Below are positions 42,033 to 53,200 of a stretch of DNA of 55,816 nt, in pieces (positions within the stretch are counted from its first letter, which is position 1; each line of letters begins with the position of its first letter). Location: the NCBI RefSeq assembly GCF_000485595.1, contig NW_014578178.1, positions 43,709-99,524 of the forward strand, written 5' to 3'. A program made the position numbers and the translations under genes. This stretch comes from Priapulus caudatus (Eukaryota > Priapulida > Priapulimorpha > Priapulimorphida > Priapulidae). A model generated the notes under the pieces. It worked only from the letters and a program-made list of their open reading frames with translations. It ran no database searches and was not told the DNA's origin.

Positions 42033-43559
42033 TTGTTGGACACCGTCTTGGACGGACTACATCACAGGTGTGCTATTCCGTACATCGATGACTTTATCAT
42101 CTTCAGTCCAACGTTCGATCAGCATCTCTTAGACATTGCTGAGGTGTTCAGTAGACTACGTGGTGCGGGTCTCAAGCTTAAAGCATTAAAATGCGAGTTC
42201 CTGAAGGACAAAGTCCACTACTTGGGTCACATCGTTTCACCTGAGGGCGTCGCCCCAGACTCAAAGAAGGTTCAGGTAGTCAAGCAACTTAAGGCACCTA
42301 CAACAGTCAAGGAAGTACGCTCATTCTTGGGCATGGCAAGCTACTACAGGACGCACATAAAGTCTTTCGCAACCATCGCCAAGCCGTTAACAGCGTTAAC
42401 GCACAAGTATGCGAAGTTTGAATGGAATGCTGACGCAGAACACGCATTTCGAACGTTGAAGCAGAAGCTAGTTGAAGATCCAATCCTAGCATATCCGGAT
42501 CCTACCAAGACCTATCGTCTATTCACAGACGCCTCATCATACGCAGTGGGAGCTGCCCTCACGCAGACAAATGACGAAGGGAATGAAGTCGTTATCTCCT
42601 ATATTAGTCATCAACTCAATGAAGGGCAGATGCGTTGGCCAATTATCGAGAGAGAGGCGTATGCAATTATCTATGCATTAACGAAGCTACGTCACTACTT
42701 AGCAGGCGCACAATTCGTGATTGTAAGTGACCATAAGCCACTACAATACCTACTAACAAGCCCCAACCTCAAGAACGCTCGACTCCAGCATTGGGCGTTG
42801 GTCGTCTCAGAACATAATGCAACCGTTGAGTATCGCTGTGGCTTAGCCCACAGGAATGCGGATGCCTTATCACGAATTAAAGCAGACAACGAGTCCGAGT
42901 CAGATGTTGAAATTCAACAAGTTACGGAGGAACCAAGTGCAGATGCAAGCACACCTGAGGACACTCAGGTACAACAATCTAATACACCGGAGCTGAGTGA
43001 GCACAAGGAAGCAGGCGAAACTCAGGAGGAACCGCAACAGGAGGAACCGCAACAGGAGGAAGAGTCGCCACCTCATCAGCCAATTTTAAACTTACAAGAA
43101 GTCAAGAAAGAGCAGCGAGGAGACCCTCAGCTACAGAATGTTCTGCGAGCATTAACAGAGCCAAACACCACCAATAAGGAGTTGCAAATCTTATCAGATT
43201 ACATGCTTGATGAAGCAGGACTATTACATCATGTTACACCACCAACAGGACATCAAGCAGCTAGTATTCAACTAGTGATACCACACGTCTTCAGGCAGCA
43301 AATCATGACAGCATTGCATGATGACATCTACAGTGGACATCTGGGTTTCGACAAATCCTACGACAAAATTAAAACGAGATACTTTTGGCCAGGAATGTAT
43401 GCAGATGTCCATAACCACATCAGGGCATGCATTCCATGCAATTCCAGGAAGCTACAGCACGTACGCTCACCAATGGGAGAAACACCACTGCCTCGAGGGC
43501 CTATGGACGTGGTAGCTGTGGTCAGTTTCCACTCACACCGCGAGGTAACCACTACCTAA
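42033..43559 (+). pseudogene. pol: pol, second part: RT active site, RNase H, integrase N-terminus
   Basis: It continues in the same frame directly after the TGA. The RT catalytic YIDD is at 42081-42092. The RNase H region has LFTDASSYAVGAAL, EREAYAIIYAL and VIVSDHKPLQYLL. A Glu/Gln-rich linker (QEEPQQEEPQQEEE) precedes the integrase zinc-binding domain (GHLGFDKSYDKIKTRYFWPG, then CIPC). The frame is lost at about 43510-43559, where the integrase core should begin with its first Asp. Confidence 0.88.
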
Positions 43560-45058
43560 TACACTTTCACTGTCTCTACACCTCATGGCCAGAGGCGTTT
43601 CCGGTCAAGGACAAGACAGCAGAAACAGTAGTTAATATCTTGGCAACAGAAATCTTTCTGCGACACGGGGCACCACGAATCTTGCTATCCGACAACGGAC
43701 CGGAATATGACAGCAAACTCCTTACCAGATTGACCAAGCTGGGAATCAACGCCATTAAAGTTGCTCCCTACCACCCGGCAAGCAATGGCGCAAACGAACG
43801 ATGGCATCGAGTACTTAACTCAATGCTTTCGACCTACGTCAACAAATCGCAGACAGATTGGGACCTGAAGATCCAACCGCTACTCGCAGCATACAGAATG
43901 AGTATGCATGAGAAGACGAAGTACACACCGTTCTATCTCATGTACGGCCAAGAGCCAACATTGGCTATCGACAACCTGCTCCGTCCAAGAAGGAAAACAT
44001 ACGACAAGGATCCCATAGCACAGACATCTGAGCGCTTACATCAAGCTTATTCGCACGTCAGGGATAGGACACGTCTAGCACGCCTCAGGAACAAGTACTA
44101 CTACGACAAACGTGCGAAACAGCTCAACTTCGAGGTAGGAGACCCAGTGTACTACCATGATCCAGTGTAACACATCTCCAAGCCTAACACTATAAAGAAA
44201 CTTGCGTCACCCTGGCAACCGTACTACACAGTCATTCAGGTATTATCTCTGAAGAAATACCTGCTCCAACACGAGATCACAAAGCGAGAGGTGATCTCAC
44301 ACGTGGAAAATGTTCGGGCAGCGCACCCACACGCTAGATGGGATTGCGGCAAGCCGACATCACAAGAAGATGTGCCAACGGGAGTATGTCGACAGCCTCA
44401 TAGGGCAGCGACAATCGCATATCCACCCGACAACGAGGGAAGTAGTGATGATGAGTTTGACGAAGAGGATGAGCTCCCTCTAAGTCACTTCATCACAACG
44501 CCCAACGCGCAGGTTTCAGCGGGCTCTACCGAGCAACCGCAACCGTCAACGTCTCGTGCAGTTCATCCAATTGCAATGGATCCATCTGCAAGTGACATTG
44601 AGGCACAGGAGCCTAATTCCACTCAGCGAGTTGGCGAAAGTGATGATGACACAGTCATCTATACCCCGTCGGAGTCGGAGAGATCCATGAGTCCTGGTAT
44701 GGAACCAGACTCAGAAGAGGCAACCGGTAGTAATCAGTCCTTCAGAAGACGGAAGGCGAGCGACGGAACACATGAATTGAATGTTCCGGTACAGCCTGTG
44801 AAGCGGGCACGATTAACAGAGGAAGGAAACCCCGAAGACGACTCAACTACTGTGAGAGCGCAGATTGCCGTCATAACGACCGCTCCAACAAAGGCGCATC
44901 TAATGGTGCCTGCGGTCAGTTTACAGGAGTCTATTCAAACGGGAGGAAATGAAAGCGTGATCACGCAGAATATGAGAAGGGAAATTGAGAAGAATATTAG
45001 GAGGGAAATTGAGAAGGATATTCAGAAAGAAATCCGGAGAGAAGCTAAGAGATATTAA
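43520..45058 (+). pseudogene. pol: pol, third part: integrase core and C-terminal tail
   Basis: In a shifted frame, integrase continues with LYTSWPEAFPVKDKTAETVV, the second catalytic Asp in LLSDNGPEYDSKL and the Glu in HPASNGANERWHR. TAA at 44168-44170 interrupts; the same frame then resumes with LASPWQPYYTVIQV (GPY/F-like) and VISHVENVRAAH. A long acidic Ser/Glu-rich tail of about 240 residues ends in Glu/Arg/Lys repeats at 45055. The first catalytic Asp falls in the damaged 43.5-kb junction. A further overlapping frame (44985-45395) is acidic and may be tail coding displaced by a frameshift. Confidence 0.82.
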
Positions 45059-45452
45059 GACGGATTTTGATAGAGCTATCGACGCTTATAGCTATGTGGA
45101 GTTTACGAGCCCACATCTCGGACGGGAGGAAGTAACTATTCCTTCTTCACCAGGAGATGTTCAGGAGCTCATGCACGATGAAGATGAAGATTACAATGAA
45201 GATGACCATGCGAAGAGGGCAGAGACGCCAGAAGTTATTGAGACTATACCTATGGTTCCAGATAGTGCACATTCTGTGGAATCAATAGCGATAGTACAGG
45301 AGCCACGTGTAAAGGTGGTGTCCCACGGAACGGAAAAGAGCAATCTTGTTACTCGAGTTAAGAGTTGTTTCAGTAAGGTTTGGCCTAGACACTAAGAGGT
45401 TTTTCATATTCCTCTTCCAGATTCGCTCTGTTTTGGCACAGCCCTTGGTGAT

Positions 45453-46700
45453 ATGGCAGCCACACAAGGGGCTGTATTCGTACCGAAAGGGACTATGGCC
45501 ATTACCCAATCCACTTGGGCCTTGGCATTTACCCTTGAGATTCAGCCGATCACGGACTACATGAATGGGATTAACAGGCAGATTCGATACCTGCTCAAAG
45601 AGAGACCCAGTCGTCATTATAATACGACTGACCTGAGCCTGAGACGATTTCAGAATATGGTTTACGATTTTGTAGATTCACATGCGACCACATTTCGTTT
45701 AAAACATAGGCATTTAGTTCATAGATTGCAAGGGCTCACCAGTATGTTTGTCAAGCAACGCCCTAAGCGTTCGCTTCTGCCGTTCATGGGGAAGATTCAG
45801 AAGTTCCTGTATGGAACAGCGGATGAAGAGGATATTGCGCGACTGGACTTGAGACTGTCTCAGTTTCGTTTGTCTCAAGATGCATTCCAGCACGCATTGG
45901 AGGATAGTTTAACTGTTTTCAATATCACCCACACCCAGGTGCAGCTTAATAGAGCCACCATAAATGATCTAATTGATGGTACAGACAACTTACGTAGATT
46001 CTTGAATGGAGTTACCCACCGGCTTGATCAGTTAGCGGCGTCCACAGACGATAAATTAGCCATGCTTAGTCGGCTTCAGTCTACCACTGATGTTTTAATG
46101 ATGGCGCTCCATGACGTTACGAACGTCATTACAGGGTTAGAGCAGGCACTTAGTGATCTTTTGGCGGGTAAATTAGCGATCTCTTTGATATCACCAGCCC
46201 AGCTTCGCACATTACTGCGGGGCATTAAAGAAACCCTACCAGACTACCTTGCCCTGCCGAGAGATATTGAGGAGGGCATCCTTTACTATTACGATCTGTT
46301 GGAAACAGTAGTCGTACCCACGGCTACGTCTTTTCACGTCTTAACGTTCTTGCCGTTGAAACACGTTGAACAGATCTTTGACGTCTACCAAATCATACCT
46401 ACGCCGGTTTTCATTCCGAACTCTACTGCCTATGTGTATTACGATATAGATTCCCAATACGTCGCCTTTGCACCGAATAGGGCACGTTATGTTTATCCCA
46501 AGGCAGACCTAATGCGGGAGTGTCTGCATGATAACCAAGTCATTTGCCAGTCCGCTTCGGAAATCAACTATGTAGCCGGTTCTTCCGACTGCGTAGTATC
46601 ACTTTTCCTTAATCAGGAGGAGCACATCCAGCAGCGTTGTCCGCGACGTCTTAACATTGCGCGACAACAAAAACATCATGTGGCGTATCTCACTAACTAA
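45453..46700 (+). pseudogene. env: F-type envelope glycoprotein gene, main part
   Basis: A 415-codon frame resembles the fusion (F) glycoproteins of baculoviruses and insect errantiviruses. A basic RPKR furin-like site (residues 103-106) precedes SLLPFMGKIQKFLYGTADEE, the characteristic fusion-peptide region. A long alpha-helical stretch and a Cys-containing C-terminal part follow. In a virus such a protein is cleaved, trimeric and drives membrane fusion. A hydrophobic signal-peptide-like stretch (FFIFLFQIRSVLA, about 45400-45440) is in a different frame just upstream, so the 5' end is broken or spliced. The anchor is in yet another frame downstream. Confidence 0.75.
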
Positions 46701-47429
46701 CATTTCTTCTAACGGTTTTGTGTCAAACGGAACATGACGCACCCTTGGTGAACACCGCCATTCACATTCGTTTGCAGCAGGTGGTCACCATGGCTTCTGG
46801 GTGTTCGGCGCATTCACCTTCATTCACCCTGCCCACCTTCTATCATCACGATTCGCGGGTTGATATCACGGCTTATGTCCAGCAGATGTTACCGCCGCAG
46901 TTGCCAATGCCTACCATTTGTCGCGACTTGGCAGCACTAGCGGTCCAGCGAGGAAACGGCCACCGATTTGCTGCCTGCTTCAATACTACCCGCGAAGTTG
47001 TACGCCACTCAAGCATTTGACATACCGTATGAGCAATTAAAGGAATCCATTGCAAATAGTCGTCGTATTTTGAGTGCCGGGGAAACTTTTCTATTGTTGG
47101 GAGCATCCGTTGGTTTTTCGGGGGTGCAGTGGCAACAGTTTGCCATTTATGCATTGTTCGCCATCGGTTGCGTGGGGATTATTTGGTTCTACTGTAAAAA
47201 GACTAAGCCAGAGTGTTGTTATCAACGTCGTTTTGCACCCGCTCCCGTACCTTTCTCAACACGACCTGCGGCCTCGCCTACCCTTACGCGGGACGCCGTT
47301 GTAGGGCCGGCACCGCCGCCGGATCTAGTTGAGTCTACCCAACCTGAACCACCTGCCCCGCCATCCCCTCCTTCCTTGCCTACGACCCCGCAGGAAACCA
47401 TAGAGTTACAGACGTATTTACATGCTTAA
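46701..47429 (+). pseudogene. env: env, 3' part with membrane anchor
   Basis: Two overlapping frames (46718-47020 and 46968-47429) carry the rest of env. First comes ectodomain sequence with FTLPTFYHHDSRVDI. Then comes a membrane segment (FAIYALFAIGCVGIIWFYC at about 47139-47195), followed by a Pro-rich cytoplasmic tail of about 75 residues ending at TAA 47427. Frame changes near 46.7 and 47.0 kb separate it from the main env frame. Confidence 0.68.
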
Positions 47430-48725
47430 GGGTGTTGGGAGATATGGTTATCGATTGATAGTTCTAGATGAGCACATTCGTGTTGTACGTTAGACATTAA
47501 GCTTCGCGATTACACTTATATTTTGACTGTAAGGGGGGTTAGTTACAGCCGTGTAGGTCCGGCAATCGAATACGCCTACTGTATCTCCTGCATGTCGTAG
47601 GAGGCGACTAATCGGAGTTGGCGTCAGGAATGGCATCCGGCCGTAAAATCTACCCGCCATAAATGCGGTTCGGCATTTGTTCCGCATTGTGTGACTGTGC
47701 CCCGTTGTGCGATTCGAACGTGCTACGGGCTGCCTGTGAGAAGTCCATCTCGTCTACTCGCTACGTCTTCTATTGTACGCTGTGGAGAATTCCCCCCCCC
47801 CGCAATTTATTCATCCCGCCCTCCCCTTGCTGCCACGGAACCCCCATCCCCTACATGTTCCACTTCCCCAATTACCAAGGAAACCTCATCCCCCCGCGAT
47901 TTATGCATCCTGCCCTCCCCTTGCTGCCACGGAACCCCCATCCCCTACATGTTCCACTTCCCCAATTTCCAAGGACACCCCACCCCCCCAAATGCCCCAA
48001 GCCCCAATTCCCCGATCCCCCTAAACTTCCCCAAGGTCATTAGGGCCCACTATAGTTTGTCTGTGGGTAGCCTTGGCCAAGGCCGATATTTTGCATCAAC
48101 GATGCTTTCGGGTCCATTAGAGGTTAGTCTGAGGTTAGGCCTCCATCCTCACGCTGGCTACGTCTGCTACCGGCCGACCCACTCTTTACTGGTGAACTGC
48201 CTCTCATCCCCTCCTTCGGCATTGAGTACATTGTGTTCTCTTCGTTGTCACCTTGCGGGCATGCGTATGAACTTGTCATCAAACTTGTGTGATCTTCATC
48301 CGAATTTTTTCCCCACTTCATCATCCGCATTACTGTACGAGTACCTTGCTTCGTTCATCTGCATATGGCATGCATTGCGTTGCATGATCCGCTACGATGA
48401 CACGGATTTCTTGAATCTGTTTCTGGGTCACGGCCCAGTTCTGGTTCTGGTCCTATGTTATAAGTCCAACCCTCTCTTGTTTGCGGTCAGTTTGAAGGCG
48501 TGTCAGTTTTTCTTGTGTACGGCGAGTGACGAAGACACTGTGAAACCTCCTCCTCCCCAGTTTAGCCTGTTATAGACTTGTAAATGAATTTGCGCTATAG
48601 CCATTGGTTTCATATTTTTTTTAGTTATGGTGTTGATTAGGGATTATTTGGTATCAGCACTTGTTTGCAGTGCTTTAGGACAACGCTTTTTCACATTGAG
48701 TAAAGAAAGCTATTTGCAGGGGGAG
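47430..48725 (+). other. Env-to-LTR region with C-rich tandem repeat and a 294-codon open frame
   Basis: Two tandem units of about 94 bp (CTCCCCTTGCTGCCACGGAA at 47821 and 47915) form a C-rich block open in three frames. One frame, 47691-48575, continues 294 codons through non-repetitive sequence with several hydrophobic stretches. It matches nothing I recognise. It may be chance or an accessory ORF. A purine tract (CAGGGGGAG, 48717-48725) ends the region next to the LTR. Confidence 0.5.
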
Positions 48726-50261
48726 TGATGTAACAGTGCACGTGCGTAATTAGTATTAAAAGTTGTTTATTTAGAAATTACCCACGCACACATATTAGAC
48801 ACATGAATGGGCGCGCTTACACGCTGGTCAGCTGGTTAGCTGCCCAAGGTCGAGCGAGTCGCGTGTGCGCCTTAGACCATGTATGTTTAAATCTAGATGC
48901 AGTTGACAACGTATACTACGAGCCGCGTGTACGCTCTTAAGCTGTGCATGTAGCAACACGCTTCTTGCTATCTTTGACATATATACACAAGATAGCGCAA
49001 GTAACTCTGTCGCCTTAGGACATGTGTAGTTTAGAAGCTTCGAGAACAAGCCGCGCCTTGGGTGTTGACAGCCGATGGTTCCTATGTTGTCATGGGAACA
49101 GCTGCGCGACTCAGATACGTGTATTATATATGCATGTCGCCACGTTTTAATTAGCTTGTGCGTGTGACACTAGTATATGTGTTTATATTAATTACTGCAT
49201 ATAATATGTATACAGGTATGTATATATGTGTGTATATGCTGGATATGATACATATGAAGTATGATATATATGTATATTGGTATGTATACAGATAGTATAC
49301 CAAGACCAATTAGCCTGTACATTCTACACGGATGGGTAGACATAATTAGCGTAGTGTGTGGGTAAAACCAACATGAAATATAAGCATATATATATAGATA
49401 TAATTAGCATGGTGTGCGGTGTAGAATATAACATATATAAACATGTATAAAGTGCCTCCTATGATACAACACAGCTCCTATGCTACAACAGGTGTCCTTG
49501 CCGCCTTCCTGTGTTGACTAGCTAGGGAGGATGTAAAGATGGTAGATTAACGCCAAAACGGATGTTAGGCGTATGTCAGGAAGAATTGTAATCTTGGTGT
49601 GGCTACTTTACGAGCCCTGGTAGAACAGTACTTTTTAGCACAGGGACTCGGAGTGGGATAGCAGACAGCGACCCCTAGCGTGGGAAATAAGATATAATTG
49701 AGTGACATTTGAGACGTAATATGATAGTGTAGCGCCCCCTCGTGATTGATAATAAAGCCATTATGGGCACCATAACTGGTGGTGCCACCTAGAATGACGT
49801 CACGGGCACACGTCCTATATAAGTAAGAAACCGCCCCTTTTGGGCAGTAACCCTTTTGCTCGTGCTACAAGATGTGTGACCGTGTGTTCTGATCGTAGTT
49901 CAGTACACTACGTGTGTAGTTTTAGTGTGCAGGATCTGCCGAGTTTGCGCTTTCTTTTTACCGTGTTTTGTGTGCATATGTAATGAGGCGCTATATTTTA
50001 TATGCGAATATAGCCTTTTATTTGGTGAATACTTAATGAGGCACTTTTATGTGTAAACCAGCCTCAAGCCTGTCTATATATGTGTGGAGTAAATCATAAT
50101 ACGTCCACACCACTTCAACTCTTCAGTTTATTTTATGTGCGACTTCTCCTAGTAGTTCTTCAACTAGCACGACGGGACCTGCGGCTACAAGGAACAAACA
50201 CAACGCAAGGCTAATCACGAACAATCACATTATACGATCATCAGATCCGAACCAGATTTCA
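48726..50261 (+). repeat. Complete LTR (about 1.54 kb)
   Basis: It begins TGATGTAACAG after a purine tract and ends TTTCA one base before TGGCGCCGCAGCGACC. A consensus CRE (TGACGTCA, 49795-49802) lies 13 bp upstream of TATATAAG (49816-49823), a plausible core promoter. AATAAA is at 49751-49756 and AGTAAA near 50092. It serves as 3' LTR of copy 1 and 5' LTR of copy 2. Confidence 0.8.
49795..49823 (+). promoter_or_regulatory. LTR promoter: CRE plus TATA box
   Basis: TGACGTCA followed by TATATAAG. In the truncated upstream LTR the TATA motif is kept (about 37942) but the CRE is altered (GCGTCAGC). Confidence 0.55.
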
Positions 50262-53200
50262 TTGGCGCCGCAGCGACCAGGATTCGTGCGGAGGAGAAAG
50301 GACAGCATAGCAGCAACAGCTATCTACACATCGCACGTCAGCACTCGGCATCACCGTCAACATTAGCGCCAATCGCTATCAAGCAAGCGCCAGCCTTCTC
50401 GTCAGAGAGCAAGTTATTGTCAGAGTCAGCAACGCCATCGTTGTTAGTGTAAACAAAAACGTCTACGGCGAGGGAGCAGCGACACCATCAGGAACAGCAG
50501 CACCGGCAGCCCCAACCGTATTTCATCATCAACGCGTCGTACGACAGAGGGCATACACTAGACTACTGCAGTACGCAACGTACTGCAATCGTCAACTACG
50601 ACGGCAACAGCAGCAGCATCAACGGCAACCGCAGCAGCAACGGCAACAGCGACAGCAGCTGTATCAGCAGCAACAACAACAGCAACAGCAACTGTATCAA
50701 CAACAGCAACAGCAGCTGTATCAGCAGAGGGCAGCAACAACAGCAACAGCAGCAGCATCAACGACAACCGCAGCAGCAACGGCAACAGCGACAGCAGCTG
50801 TATCAGCAGCAACAACAAGAGCAACAGCAACTGTATCAACAACAGCAACAGCAGCTGTATCAGCAGCGGCAGCAGCAACATCGACAGCAGCAGCACCAAC
50901 GACAACCGCAGCAGCAACTGAACCAGCAGCAGCAACAACAGCAACAGCAACTGAACCAGCAGCAGCAACAACAGCAACAGCATCTGTACCAACAGCAACT
51001 GTATCGGCAGCAGCAGCAGCAACGACAACAGCGGCAGCATCAGCAGCCGTACCAACGTGGCAACATCTGCAGCATCCACAGCGGTCACAACGACAACAGC
51101 AACACTTGCAGCAGCCAACGTCAGCCGCTTCGTCTTTGACACTAGACCCTCGTACTCGGTGCGCTTTGGTCGCCAGCAACCGGGGTACACCACATCTATC
51201 AGCAGGCAACAAGCCGATAACTTTACTGCAACAGTACGCAGAACTTGGTTTCTGGAGCAGCCATCACCCGCCAGCAGCATCAGCAGTAGCCAGCGAGCGA
51301 GAATCATCACGATTTCTGGAGCCGAGATCATGTTACTTTTATGTAAGTACAACACGATGTGCTCAGCGTATAGTATGGGGTGGGATTGTATGTTTGATCT
51401 ATGCAATGATTGTAACTGCTAGTGCTAAGGTATTAGTTAAGCATTGATAACCCTGTATCTGGTATGGGGAACCACCGACAGGGCCCACCGAATCTGAAGT
51501 GATCACACGGATGTCGCAAATTGGACTTCTTTTGATCAATGGGAGGTGCAGGCTTGGGTGCATTGAGCACATTTCAGGCGCTTCTCAGGTGATGTAGAGT
51601 CAGAGATAATTTGCAGCAATGGGCACTGATTAATTTGGAGAGAGTTGGTTTGATAATGGGAGCAGTAGATGGACGTACGAAGCGGCTCGCTTTGCGCTTA
51701 CGTCTACTGCGCTGGAGAGGGCAGTGGACTATGCGGCATCCCTACTCACACGGAAGCCTTACGATGGGATGGGTGGAACTCGCCCGATGTACTACTGCGA
51801 GAGAAATACGCAGGATAGTACAGCTGTAGCCATCTCGCTACAGAAATTCAAGCGAGACAAGCAAAACTCGTCAAGAGGGAGTAGTAGCCTACGCCAGCGG
51901 CTGAGAGGGTAGACGCAAGACGAGCTTTCGGGATCACGCTTGGCGACGAACGTCACGTGCCAGAGTCGCTGTGCGTCGATCAGTTTCATCGATGGACTGG
52001 CGAATGGATTGCGATTTAAGCGAACGCTTATTTCGCTAACCAACAGCTACACTGGCAGCAGCTGTGAAGTGGCAGTGGCGAAGCTAGCAAATCGACCAAG
52101 AGCTTAAGCTCCGTAGCGCGCTGACATTGAAGATGAGGCCCGATGAGGTAGACAACCGTGGATGGAGAACGGCCACTCGATGGAGAAGCAGATTCAGAGT
52201 GCCGAGCGTTAGTGTCGGACATCTTGCACTTGCGAACAACACGCACGATGCGCCACGCGTGCGTCAACAGCAACCGGTACTAGGCAACCATTATGGTACC
52301 GACAGAGGTTCCCAGCCAGCAGCGTGCAGCCGCAGGGCGCCGTACAACCTAAGGACGCGGCCACCTTGCGCAGTGGTCGCAGCAGCGACCACGCCGATTC
52401 AGCGTTCCATGCCGACTCAGCCCACGGCCTACATTCAGCGGACCTGCAGCATGGCAGAGACAAGAAACACTTGCGTACCCGACGCAGCCCCAGCCCAGCG
52501 AGACACGCGCACGCCACCTGCTGCGCGTAGAGCTACAAGTTGCGACGGCGGACAATAAGCCTATCTGTGCCGCATGCGGCCGTGCAGGACACAGATGGAG
52601 GCTGTAGGACTCACGGGATCAGCAGGGGAAACGCCCGCCTGCTCGATTTTAGGTGAGCGGGATAAACGCAGCGAACGGTAAGCGAGGTCTCAGCAACAGA
52701 ACGAAAGAACGGGAAATATGTTTGACACGGAGATGCACAGAGAGCACACCTGTATTGTCACTACGCATAGGAGGATACCAACGGACTGCTTTGATCGACT
52801 CGGAGCGCCAGACTACGCTCATGAAGTGCAGCAGCTGTGCGAAAAAGGATTACCGCCCACAGGTGCGACAAAGGAGTGAGCTGTCAACGACAAACAAACA
52901 GACACTCACCTCGTTACGCGGGGCATCCACTGACAAACGAGTAGGTGAAGCAACGTTCCACTTACCATTGACGCTACAATACGAGGTTCGGTTTCAGCCA
53001 TAGTCTCGCAACTACGTAAGGCCAGGCCTATAATGCGGCTATGATTTCATGCAGGCAGTAGGCATGAAGATTCGACTGCCGACGCAGGGCATATTATCAG
53101 TGGGAAGATCAGTCGTCACGTTAAAGCCACGTTCTACCGAACGAAGACGAGGACAAAACGCACTTCAACTTGTATTGCTCAAGAGAAGATACAGATTCCG

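Larger units (their letters stand above)
37125..50261 (+). mobile_element. Env-bearing Ty3/gypsy (errantivirus-like) retroelement, copy 1
   Basis: Order: 5'-truncated LTR (37125-38399), primer-binding site (38401), leader, gag, -1 frameshift site, pol (protease, RT, RNase H, integrase), F-type env, purine tract (48717-48725), full LTR (48726-50261). All domains sit in the canonical order on the plus strand. In-frame stops in gag, RT and integrase, plus frameshifts around 43.5 kb and in env, make this copy inactive. Env-carrying Ty3/gypsy elements are best known from insects, where some are infectious endogenous retroviruses. The host here appears to be another invertebrate. Confidence 0.85.

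Noticed and set aside
50558..51406. 282-codon minus-strand frame, Leu-rich
   Set aside because: It is the reverse strand of the CAG/CAA repeat leader; the Leu runs are CTG repeats.
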